Shown here: positions 5,871 to 13,454 of the stretch, in pieces
Numbering within the stretch: position 1 is the stretch's first letter
Layout: every line of letters begins with the position of its first letter
DNA from: CAYTAP01 sp964435775
GTDB taxonomy: Bacteria; Planctomycetota; Phycisphaerae; Tepidisphaerales; Tepidisphaeraceae
Assembly: GCA_964435775.1 (NCBI GenBank)
Contig: CAYTAP010000107.1
Span: forward strand, 1-14,020
Length of the DNA: 14,020 bases
Direction: 5' to 3'
Program-made: the position numbers and the translations under genes
Notes under the pieces: model-generated
What the model saw: the letters and a program-made list of their open reading frames with translations, nothing else
What the model was told of the DNA's origin: nothing
Databases searched by the model: none

Positions 5871-6779
5871 ATGACCGTTTCATCGACAACACCAACCCCC
5901 CGAACTCACGCCACCGGCTCGGCCAACGCGCCTTCCATCGACGCGGCTCTTGAAAACACCACCCAGGAATTGCAGGCGCTTCGCAACGAAGTCAACGCCC
6001 TGCGTCGTCGCGACGAAACGCTCAATTTCTATATGCACCGGCTCGATGAGGAGATGCGCCTGGCGGCCCGGTTGCAGCAGGACTTTCTTCCCAAGAGCTT
6101 GCCGCAGATCGGTCCGATTCATTTTCATTCGCTGTTTCGCCCGGCCGGTTATGTGTCGGGCGACATCTACGACGTGATGCGTCTGGATGAAAACCACCTC
6201 GGATTCTTCATTGCCGACGCCGTGGGGCATGGAATGCCGGCCGCCCTGCTGACAATGTTCATCAAGCGGGCACTGGTGACCAAGGAAATCAACGCCGACG
6301 GCTATCGCCTACTCCCCCCGGCCGAGGCGATGAGCCGACTCAACGAGGCGCTTGTCGAGCAGGACCTCTCCCAAGGCACCTTCGCCACCGCGCTCTACGG
6401 CATCATCAACATCCAGACGTTGAGCATCACCTTCGCCCGTGGCGGGCATCCCAATCCGCTCGTGTTGCGGCATGGCGGAACGGTCGAGGAGGTCGCCAGC
6501 GACGGCCCGTTGCTCGGGATTTTTTCCGACGGCGAGTTCACGCATGGCGTCGCCCAGCTCTCCCCCGGTGATCGCCTGTTCCTTTACAGCGACGGGATCG
6601 AGGTTGCCTTCACCACGCCCGAAGCGATGGATACGAACCAGTGGCGCGTTGAACTGGCCGCCCGGCAGTCGCTGCGGGTTGAGGAGATGCTCACGGACTT
6701 TTCAAATCACCTGGATAACGAAGTCGGCAGCCTCGCGCCGAAGGATGATCTGACGATCATTGTGCTGGAAGTGCGGTGA
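5871..6779 (+). CDS. PP2C-type (SpoIIE/RsbU-like) serine/threonine phosphatase with N-terminal coiled coil
   Basis: A 302-residue soluble protein. After a Ser/Thr/Pro-rich start, residues about 25-68 form a probable coiled coil (ELQALRNEVNALRRRDE...LDEEMRLAARLQQDFLP), the linker typical of RsbU-like phosphatases. The SpoIIE-type PP2C domain follows: PAGYVSGDIYDV with Asp98 (91-102), IADAVGHGMPAALLTMF (114-130), FATALYGI, FARGGHPNPLVLR, LLGIF, LFLYSDGIEVA with Asp241 (236-246) and APKDDLTIIVLEV with Asp292/Asp293. All expected metal-binding acidic residues appear present. Such enzymes usually dephosphorylate anti-sigma-factor antagonists. This copy lacks a receiver, GAF, PAS or HAMP domain, and no anti-sigma or STAS gene is visible nearby, so its input and target are unknown. 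No clear Shine-Dalgarno precedes the ATG. Confidence 0.93.
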   Translation: MTVSSTTPTPRTHATGSANAPSIDAALENTTQELQALRNEVNALRRRDETLNFYMHRLDEEMRLAARLQQDFLPKSLPQIGPIHFHSLFRPAGYVSGDIYDVMRLDENHLGFFIADAVGHGMPAALLTMFIKRALVTKEINADGYRLLPPAEAMSRLNEALVEQDLSQGTFATALYGIINIQTLSITFARGGHPNPLVLRHGGTVEEVASDGPLLGIFSDGEFTHGVAQLSPGDRLFLYSDGIEVAFTTPEAMDTNQWRVELAARQSLRVEEMLTDFSNHLDNEVGSLAPKDDLTIIVLEVR

Positions 6780-6781
6780 GT

Positions 6782-6835
6782 GTCCGTTGTCCGTGGTCCG
6801 TGGTCCGCGGTCCGTTGTGACGCCTGTGGTCCGTC
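6782..6835 (+). repeat. 7 bp GTCCGTG tandem repeats
   Basis: Five contiguous 7 bp units (GTCCGTT, GTCCGTG, GTCCGTG, GTCCGCG, GTCCGTT) at 6782-6816, and a sixth at 6829-6835 after a 12 bp interruption. The array starts 3 bp after the phosphatase stop codon. Confidence 0.85.
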
Positions 6836-6836
6836 T

Positions 6837-6905
6837 TCGTAGGGTCCGCCCCGCGGACCATCTTCACTCCCCAACCAAAAATGGTCCGCGGGGCGGACCC
6901 TACGA
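6837..6905. repeat. perfect 25 bp inverted repeat with nested palindromes, possible bidirectional terminator
   Basis: Left arm 6837-6861 and right arm 6881-6905 are exact reverse complements, separated by a 19 bp loop. Each arm contains its own smaller hairpin, GGTCCGC-CCC-GCGGACC on the left and its complement on the right. It sits between the convergent phosphatase and trpS genes, ending 18 bp from the trpS stop. Position and strength suit termination in both directions, but there is no clear T-tract; it may equally be a mobile repeat. Confidence 0.9.
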
Positions 6906-6922
6906 GAACGGACAATGGACCC

Positions 6923-8032
6923 CTATCCGATCGTCACCGTCCGCGAGAAGTAATCCTGCTTCATCGCCTTTTTCGCCAAAACGAGCGTTTGTTCGGCAAC
7001 CGCATTGGCTCGGCGCGTGCCTTGACGAAGGGCGTCCATCACATCATCCGGCCGCGCCTCGAAATGCCGGCGGCGGGTGCGAATCGGGTCGATCACGCCA
7101 TCGAGCACCTCGACGAGCTTTTTCTTGATCGCCACATCCCCCACCTGCCCGTTCTTGTACGCCTGCCGGTTCTCATCCACCCACGCGGTGTCGGTGTTGA
7201 ACGTCTCATGGAAGGCCCAGAGCGGATTTTTCTCCGGATCCGTTTCGCCGGGGTCGGTTGCGCGAAGGCGCTTGGGATCGGTGTACATCCCCATCACCTT
7301 TTTCTTAACCGTGTCCGCGTCATCGGAAAGGAAGATCGCGTTGTTCAATGATTTGGACATCTTGAAGAGTTGGCCGGTGTCGTTGCTCGGCGCGCCCGTG
7401 CCCACGAGGCGTTTCACTCGCCCGAGCTTGGGTGTGATGACGGGAAACAGCCCACCGGCTTTGACATAATCCTTGTCCTCGGTCTGCGGGTTGACGTTGT
7501 TGTACATCTGGTCAAACCGGCGGGCGACTTCGCGGCACAGCTCGAGGTGTGGAAGCTGATCCTCCCCCACCGGAACCAGTTCCGGGCGAAACGCGAGAAT
7601 GTCCGCGCACTGCCCAACCGCGTAGAGTGGAAAGCCGAATGGATAATTGTCACCCAGGTCCTTGTCCCGGATTTCATCCTTCAGCGTCGGATTGCGCATG
7701 ACCCGGTTGAACGGAATGAGCATGGCGAAGAAAAATGTGAGTTCATCGATCGCCGGCACCTCGCTCTGGATGAACATCGTGGAGCGATCGGGATCGATCC
7801 CCACGGCCAGCCAGTCGGTCGCGATGTCGAGCACCGACTGCCGCACCTCATCCGGCTTGGCCGCCCGCGCGGGGTTGGTGAAGGCGTGCTTGTTGGCGAT
7901 GAGGAAATAGCACTCATACTCGCTTTGCAAAGCCAGCCGGGTTTCGATGCTGCCGACGTAGTGGCCCAGGTGAAGCTTTCCCGTGGGGGTGTCGCCGGTC
8001 AAAATGCGTTTGGGGGAATTGGTGGTCGTCAT
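6923..8032 (-). CDS. trpS: tryptophan--tRNA ligase
   Basis: TrpRS charges tRNA-Trp in the cytoplasm. The 369-residue protein carries both class I signatures: the HIGH-type motif in PTGKLHLGHYVGS (HLGH at 21-24) and KMSKS (224-228). Other TrpRS features are RILTGDTPTG at the N-terminus, FFFAMLIPFNR, GFPLYAVGQCADILAF, PVGEDQLPHLELCREVARRF (154-173) and GLFPVITP. It is somewhat longer than the common form of about 330 residues. The start at 8032 is firm: it begins just before the conserved N-terminal strand and has GGAGGG ending 3 nt upstream. The open frame continues far upstream to 8653, but that extension is antisense to the lipoprotein gene and is rejected. trpS diverges from that lipoprotein and converges with the phosphatase gene. 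Confidence 0.96.
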   Translation of the reverse strand: MTTTNSPKRILTGDTPTGKLHLGHYVGSIETRLALQSEYECYFLIANKHAFTNPARAAKPDEVRQSVLDIATDWLAVGIDPDRSTMFIQSEVPAIDELTFFFAMLIPFNRVMRNPTLKDEIRDKDLGDNYPFGFPLYAVGQCADILAFRPELVPVGEDQLPHLELCREVARRFDQMYNNVNPQTEDKDYVKAGGLFPVITPKLGRVKRLVGTGAPSNDTGQLFKMSKSLNNAIFLSDDADTVKKKVMGMYTDPKRLRATDPGETDPEKNPLWAFHETFNTDTAWVDENRQAYKNGQVGDVAIKKKLVEVLDGVIDPIRTRRRHFEARPDDVMDALRQGTRRANAVAEQTLVLAKKAMKQDYFSRTVTIG

Positions 8033-8042
8033 ACGCCCTCCA

Positions 8043-8048
8043 GTTATA
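8043..8048 (-). promoter_or_regulatory. possible -10 box TATAAC of trpS
   Basis: TATAAC on the minus strand lies 10 nt before the trpS ATG, and the Shine-Dalgarno GGAGGG (8036-8041) fills most of the gap. If this box is used, the mRNA would begin within or just after the Shine-Dalgarno. No good -35 box is visible. Confidence 0.35.
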
Positions 8049-8115
8049 CACGCCATGCGATAATGTGGCGAAGCGCGTGGCGGGCATTTCCACTTGAGTT
8101 GCAACAGGCATTGTC

Positions 8116-8143
8116 TTGCGACAAGGCGTGAGGGCGATATAGT
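8116..8143 (+). promoter_or_regulatory. promoter of the Pro/Ala-rich lipoprotein gene
   Basis: TTGCGA (8116-8121), 16 nt spacer, TATAGT (8138-8143). The predicted start near 8150 gives a leader of about 43 nt. A small inverted repeat, GTTGAT-GG-ATCAAC (8151-8164), begins right at the predicted transcript start and could be an operator or a 5' hairpin. Confidence 0.5.
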
Positions 8144-8192
8144 GGCATGCGTTGATGGATCAACCCTGGCCGACTTTCCACGGATGGAAACC

Positions 8193-9443
8193 ATGAATTC
8201 CGCACACCTGCGAGCCACGATGGGGGGCGCGATTTGCCTCTTATTCATCGGGTGCAACAACCAAAACCCGCCTCCGGCCAAACCCGCGGTGGCGCTGACG
8301 CACGTCGCCCCCGCATCGCCCACGCCGCCCGAGGCAATCGACCCCAAGCCGGCGCCCAGCACGCCGGATATCCTGGCCCGCAAGACGTCAACATATGCAC
8401 AGGACCTTGAAGCCCTGATGGCGCAGCGGCGCGCCGCGAGTGCGGCTACCGCGCCTTCAAACGAGAATGCCGCGCCACAAGTGCCATCCCAGGAGGCTTC
8501 CCACGCACGGCGGGAATCAACGCAGAATCCACCGGCAACCCCAGCCGCCAACGCCAATCCACCCGCCAACATCGCGGCCACGCGGACACCATTGGAGGCG
8601 GACGCCAAACCTTCCACCGACGCCCCTGCCTCCGGAGACGAACCGGCCGCCAATCAAGTTGCATCGCTCGCCGGCCCCTCCGCGACACCTCCCGTCAAAA
8701 CCCTGCCAGCGGTAGACGCCGCACCCGCGCAGGCATCGCCCGCCGAATCCTCGACAAGTGACTTCCAGCGCAAGCTCAGGTCCCGCGTCAACGACCACCC
8801 GCGCGATATCGCGGCGCAGCTCGATTATCAATTGATGCAGTTCATTCATGATCGCCCGGTCCCGGACATGCGGGCGATGGCGTCGCTCCCGCAGGAGGAT
8901 CGGGAACTGCTCACCGCCCTGCTCGATGGGTTGAGTAATTTTCGCGCAGGGGTTCGCGCCGATAACAACACGCTGCTCAGCCGCAAGATTGCGCCGCTGC
9001 TTGATTTGGCCGACCGATTGCGCGCCCAATCCGACCTGACGATCCCCACGATCGCCCTGTGCAAGCGCGTCGATGGCTTTGGCGTGTATGAACCCATTGA
9101 TCCCGCGCGCTTCGGCGCGGGGCGCGAGCATCCGGTCATCATCTACAGCGAAGTGGCCAACTTCGATTCCCATCGCAACGACAAGCAGATGTGGGAGACG
9201 AAGCTGACGATCTCCCAGGTGCTTTACACTGAATCCGGGCTTGCAGTCTGGCCGGCCAAGCAGGATGTCAAGACGATCACCGATCTGTCCCGCAATCGCC
9301 GTCACGACTTTTTCCTGGTCAAGGTGATCCGCCTGCCGGCATCGCTCACCATCGGGCGCTACCTGTTGAAGGTGACCATCACCGATCAGCAGGCCAACCG
9401 GGTCGCCGAGGCGACGCTGCCGATCGTCATCACGGCACAGTGA
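8193..9443 (+). CDS. Pro/Ala-rich lipoprotein of unknown function
   Basis: A 416-residue protein. Residues 1-21 are a lipoprotein signal peptide with lipobox LFIGC (Cys21). Residues about 22-188 are a low-complexity, probably disordered linker rich in Pro, Ala, Thr and Ser, with a short helical patch (TYAQDLEALMAQRRAA, 67-82). Residues about 190-280 look helical (DFQRKLRSRVNDHPRDIAAQLDYQLMQF). Residues about 281-416 are a beta-rich domain with VDGFGVYEPIDPARFGAGREH, VIIYSEVANF, LSRNRRHDFFLVKVIRLP and GRYLLKVTITD. I believe similar C-terminal domains occur in other planctomycete proteins, but cannot confirm it. The layout suggests a lipid-anchored domain held away from the membrane. The ATG at 8193 (or 8184) is chosen because earlier starts would bury the signal peptide. 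A 324-residue antisense frame is judged a shadow. Confidence 0.75.
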   Translation: MNSAHLRATMGGAICLLFIGCNNQNPPPAKPAVALTHVAPASPTPPEAIDPKPAPSTPDILARKTSTYAQDLEALMAQRRAASAATAPSNENAAPQVPSQEASHARRESTQNPPATPAANANPPANIAATRTPLEADAKPSTDAPASGDEPAANQVASLAGPSATPPVKTLPAVDAAPAQASPAESSTSDFQRKLRSRVNDHPRDIAAQLDYQLMQFIHDRPVPDMRAMASLPQEDRELLTALLDGLSNFRAGVRADNNTLLSRKIAPLLDLADRLRAQSDLTIPTIALCKRVDGFGVYEPIDPARFGAGREHPVIIYSEVANFDSHRNDKQMWETKLTISQVLYTESGLAVWPAKQDVKTITDLSRNRRHDFFLVKVIRLPASLTIGRYLLKVTITDQQANRVAEATLPIVITAQ

Positions 9444-9523
9444 CGGTGTGGCATCGACGTCACGGGCTGGATCGAGTGCGGTCGCATTCAAACTTTCTTG
9501 GCACGCGGCATCTTCTTTTATCT

Positions 9524-9565
9524 CCTCCCCCGGTACGCCGGGGGAGGGCAGGGAGGGGGCTTCGT
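9524..9565 (-). repeat. hairpin repeat element, copy R3 (inverted orientation)
   Basis: Stem 9524-9533 / 9538-9547 is ten perfect pairs around a TACG (minus strand CGTA) loop, followed on the plus strand by the purine-rich complement of the CCCCCTCCCC half. It is the only copy with a fully paired stem and runs opposite to the other copies. It lies between the convergent lipoprotein and glyA genes. Confidence 0.88.
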
Positions 9566-9579
9566 GTGAAATGACGCGA

Positions 9580-9620
9580 ACCCCCTCCCCAACCCTCCCC
9601 CGCGTGTACGCGGGAGAGGG
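9580..9620 (+). repeat. hairpin repeat element, copy R4
   Basis: CCCCCTCCCCAACCC, then left arm 9594-9604, loop TGTA 9605-9608, right arm 9609-9619; eleven positions with one C-A mismatch. The inner stem is GCG/CGC where R1-R3 have GG/CC. With R3 it forms a head-to-head inverted pair just downstream of the glyA stop. Confidence 0.88.
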
Positions 9621-9655
9621 AGAAATGCAAAAATACGGTTACCCTGGGGATTCGT

Positions 9656-10897
<1,242 letters not shown>

Positions 10898-10937
10898 CGA
10901 ATCTCCATACAAAGGTGGGTTGCCAATAAGGCGACGG

Positions 10938-10966
10938 ATTGTATGGAACGGCGGGCGATTTGTCAT
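10938..10966 (-). promoter_or_regulatory. sigma-70-type promoter of glyA
   Basis: On the minus strand: ATGACA (10961-10966), 17 nt spacer, TACAAT (10938-10943). This predicts a leader of about 34 nt ending in GGAG (10903-10906), 5 nt before the ATG. It is the best conventional promoter plus ribosome-site arrangement in the window. Confidence 0.65.
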
Positions 10967-11027
10967 GCCGAAGCCGGCGATATGTTGTAACACACAGGGC
11001 AAGCGCATTTACGATGCGTAGGCGTTT

Positions 11028-11052
11028 CCCCTCCCCCGTGGGTGCGGAGAGG
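11028..11052 (+). repeat. degenerate fifth copy of the hairpin repeat
   Basis: CCCCTCCCCCG...GCGGAGAGG keeps the outer stem pattern of R4 (CCTC, C-A mismatch, CC / GG, GAGG) but has lost the inner stem and the four-base loop. It lies upstream of the glyA promoter, in the spacer before the DUF4410 gene. The remaining spacer (to 11168) shows nothing else convincing. Confidence 0.4.
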
Positions 11053-11168
11053 AACGGATCAGGTGCGCTCGCGCGGGGCTTTGCTTTCCAGGAACTTACG
11101 GGTGCTCAGCATCCTCTTTACGATGGCATCCACAACATGAACCGAAAGATGTCGGCGAGTCGCACGCC

Positions 11169-11861
11169 TCAACGATCCGACACCGCCGAGCGCGAGACGA
11201 GGCGTTGAAGTTGGTCGGCAATTTCACCGGCCGCCCGTTTGACGTCCTTATCGGAGCTCTTGCCGCCAAGGACGAACTTGGCGGCCATGCCATAAGGGGT
11301 ATGGGTGACCACCGTGGCGGCCGCCCCGCCGGGGCCTTTTCCTCCCTGCGAACCGAGGTTGAAGTCGAGCAGGTCCTCGCCCGGCGGCAGCGACGCGTCG
11401 GCCACATTGACCGCGAGCTTGGTTTCAGAAGTGCCCAGACCGAATCCGAGAATCGCCTTCTGCAGTCGATTCCCTTCCTTCACTTCGAGGAATTGGCCTG
11501 TAACGATCCAGCCAGTGGCAGGTCGCTCGCCGGGCGCAAGTCGCTCGGCCGGGATATCCTTTTTCTTCAGGTCGGCGACGAGCGTATCCTCCAGAAGATT
11601 GGCCAGGCGCTCCAATTCGTCGGCGGGATTGCGGTCGCCGAAGTGGATGAGTCGATGCCGCCCGGTGAGCGTGCCGGGGTCCTCCTTGATCGTCGCGGCA
11701 CCGAGATCGAAATCGGCGACGTAGATCATCGTTGGCGCGCCCGGAGGGGCGGCGGACACCGTGGTGTCACTCACCTTGGTGCTCGCACAGCCCCCGATCA
11801 TGGTGAGGCAAGCCAAAGTCAACAATGCACAATATCGAAATGGGTGCGCTGTCATGATCAT
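11169..11861 (-). CDS. DUF4410 family lipoprotein
   Basis: A 230-residue protein. The signal peptide ends in lipobox MIGGC (Cys25), so it is a probable outer-membrane or periplasmic lipoprotein. The remainder fits DUF4410: a strand with YVADFDLG (48-54), a helix DELERLANLLEDTLVADLKKK, the turn PAERLAPGERPATGWIVTGQFLEVKEGNR (strand plus 'EGNR' motif, about 105-132) followed by AILGFGLG, then a Gly-rich region and a C-terminal helix DVKRAAGEIADQL. Family function is not established. Of three possible starts the ATG at 11861 is preferred because AGGAAGGA (11868-11875) ends 6 nt before it. It lies 87 bp downstream of the efflux channel gene on the same strand and could be the last gene of that operon. 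Confidence 0.85.
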   Translation of the reverse strand: MIMTAHPFRYCALLTLACLTMIGGCASTKVSDTTVSAAPPGAPTMIYVADFDLGAATIKEDPGTLTGRHRLIHFGDRNPADELERLANLLEDTLVADLKKKDIPAERLAPGERPATGWIVTGQFLEVKEGNRLQKAILGFGLGTSETKLAVNVADASLPPGEDLLDFNLGSQGGKGPGGAAATVVTHTPYGMAAKFVLGGKSSDKDVKRAAGEIADQLQRLVSRSAVSDR

Positions 11862-11867
11862 GATATT

Positions 11868-11875
11868 TCCTTCCT
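11868..11875 (-). promoter_or_regulatory. Shine-Dalgarno AGGAAGGA of the DUF4410 gene
   Basis: Ends 6 nt before the ATG at 11861 and favours that start over in-frame ATGs at 11879 (inside or upstream of the site) and 11855. Confidence 0.6.
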
Positions 11876-11948
11876 GCAAATGTCAAAAAGGCACGTTACC
11901 ACCGCCTGAGATTGCGTCAATTACAATATGACATGACCGAGATCGATC

Positions 11949-13454
11949 CTATTTGTCGGGGGTTGTGGTTGGTTGCGATGTCGGGGGTGCGTCCGCGGCA
12001 TTCCAGCCACCGCCCAGGGCCTTGTAGAGTTGCACGAATGCGTTCAGTTCGTTGAACTGCGCTTGCGCCAGCGCGCTTTGGTCGGCATAAAGCTGGTTTT
12101 GCGCATCGAGCACTTCAAAGTACGCGGCCTTGCCAGCCTGATAGCGCTGTTCCGAAAGCTGCACGCTCTCCTGGGCGGCGGCGGCGGCTTTCTTGAGAAG
12201 CTGCACATTGGCCGCGAGTTTTTGGCGCGACACCAGCGCATCGGCCACTTCCCGGAAAGCGACGAGGGCGGCCTGCTGATATTGAAGCGCCGCTTGTTCG
12301 AGCGCGGCTTTCGATTGCCGGACTTGCGCGCTGATCGCGCCGCCTTCAAAAATGGGGCCCGTGAGATTCGCACCAATCGAATAGGTCGCTGCGGAGGAGG
12401 AGGTCAGGTCCGACAATTCGGTGGAGACGCCGCCGTACAGGGCGGACAGGCCGATGCGGGGGAAGAAGTTGGCGATGGCGACGCCGATCTGCGCATTGGC
12501 GGCGCGGACGGCGTATTCCGCTTCCCGAATATCCGGGCGGCGTTCCAGCAACTGTGAAGGCAGACCGGCGGGAATATCGGGTACCTGAATCTCGGTGAGT
12601 GTGGCCTTGCCGCGATGAATCGGTCCGGGGTTCTCCCCAAGCAAAACGGATAGTTGATTTTCCTGAAGGGCGATCTGCCGCTCGATTTCAGGAATGTTGG
12701 CGGCGACCTGCGCCTGCGCGGCGGTGGCGCGCTTGACCTCCAGCAGTGAACCGGCGCCGCCTTGATATTTGCGGGTGAACAGGTCGAGACTCTCCTGAAG
12801 GCTTTTGGCGGTGGAGGTGGCGATTTGATGCTGAAGATCGAGGGCGAGGATTTGGAAATAGGTCTGGGCGACGGCGCTGACGAGGCTGACGCCGATGTCG
12901 CGGCGAGCCTCGGTGGTGGCGAGATATTGCGCGAGGGCGGCTTGGTTCATGTTGCCGATGCGTCCCCAGAGATCGAGCTCCCAGGCGGCGGACAAGGCGG
13001 CAAGGTATGAGTGGCTGTATGGATTGGCGTTGAACGTGCCGAGGTTGGGGAGCTTGATACTTTCGTTCGGCCGGGGGGAACCGAGGAAGGCGTTGCGCCC
13101 GCCGGCGGCGTTTGCGGTGTAGCCAAGGGTGGGGAAATATTGCGAGGCGGCTTGTGCCTTCATCGCGCGTGCCTGGTCAATTCGGGTGAGGGCGATGCGC
13201 AGGTCGTAGTTGTTGCGCAGGGCGGTATCGATCAATTGCTTGAGCGTTGGATCGCCGAACGCCTCCCACCATGCCACGTCACCAAGAGTCGGCTGCGTGG
13301 TCGGGGCGGGCTGGGTCGCAGCGTCGCGGTAGACGGCGGGGGCATCGACGGGCGGACGGTGATATTTGGGCGCGAACTGGCAGCCGGCCAGTGCTGCGAC
13401 GGCGATGATCGCCGGCGCGCCAAGACGAAGATGGATGGGTGGCATGTATTTCAT
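11949..13454 (-). CDS. RND efflux outer-membrane channel lipoprotein (OprM/NodT family)
   Basis: A 501-residue TolC-like channel that links an inner-membrane RND pump and its periplasmic adaptor to the outside. The signal peptide ends in lipobox LAGC (Cys25), followed by the family start FAPKYHRPPVDAPAVYR. Both outer-membrane-factor repeats are visible: WWEAFGDPTLKQLIDTALRNN...RIDQARA, the beta-strand region AAWELDLWGRIGN, and the second half LERRPDIREAEYAVRAANAQIGVAIANFFPRIGL, with GPIFEGG and the coiled-coil end QRYQAGKAAYFEVLDAQNQLY. A Pro/Thr tail follows GGGW. The start codon overlaps the RND stop codon by 4 bp (ATGA), strong evidence for the start at 13454 and for translational coupling. 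The DUF4410 gene follows 87 bp later. The exported substrate is unknown. Confidence 0.95.
   Translation of the reverse strand: MKYMPPIHLRLGAPAIIAVAALAGCQFAPKYHRPPVDAPAVYRDAATQPAPTTQPTLGDVAWWEAFGDPTLKQLIDTALRNNYDLRIALTRIDQARAMKAQAASQYFPTLGYTANAAGGRNAFLGSPRPNESIKLPNLGTFNANPYSHSYLAALSAAWELDLWGRIGNMNQAALAQYLATTEARRDIGVSLVSAVAQTYFQILALDLQHQIATSTAKSLQESLDLFTRKYQGGAGSLLEVKRATAAQAQVAANIPEIERQIALQENQLSVLLGENPGPIHRGKATLTEIQVPDIPAGLPSQLLERRPDIREAEYAVRAANAQIGVAIANFFPRIGLSALYGGVSTELSDLTSSSAATYSIGANLTGPIFEGGAISAQVRQSKAALEQAALQYQQAALVAFREVADALVSRQKLAANVQLLKKAAAAAQESVQLSEQRYQAGKAAYFEVLDAQNQLYADQSALAQAQFNELNAFVQLYKALGGGWNAADAPPTSQPTTTPDK

Noticed and set aside
8033..8653. 207-residue N-terminal extension of trpS
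   Set aside because: TrpRS begins directly before the RILTGDTPTG strand; the extension is antisense to another gene and passes the Shine-Dalgarno at 8036-8041.
8517..9491. 324-codon minus-strand open frame opposite the lipoprotein gene
   Set aside because: It is Asp/Arg/Gly-rich with no recognisable motif, while the plus strand has a promoter, signal peptide, lipobox and a domain-like C-terminus.
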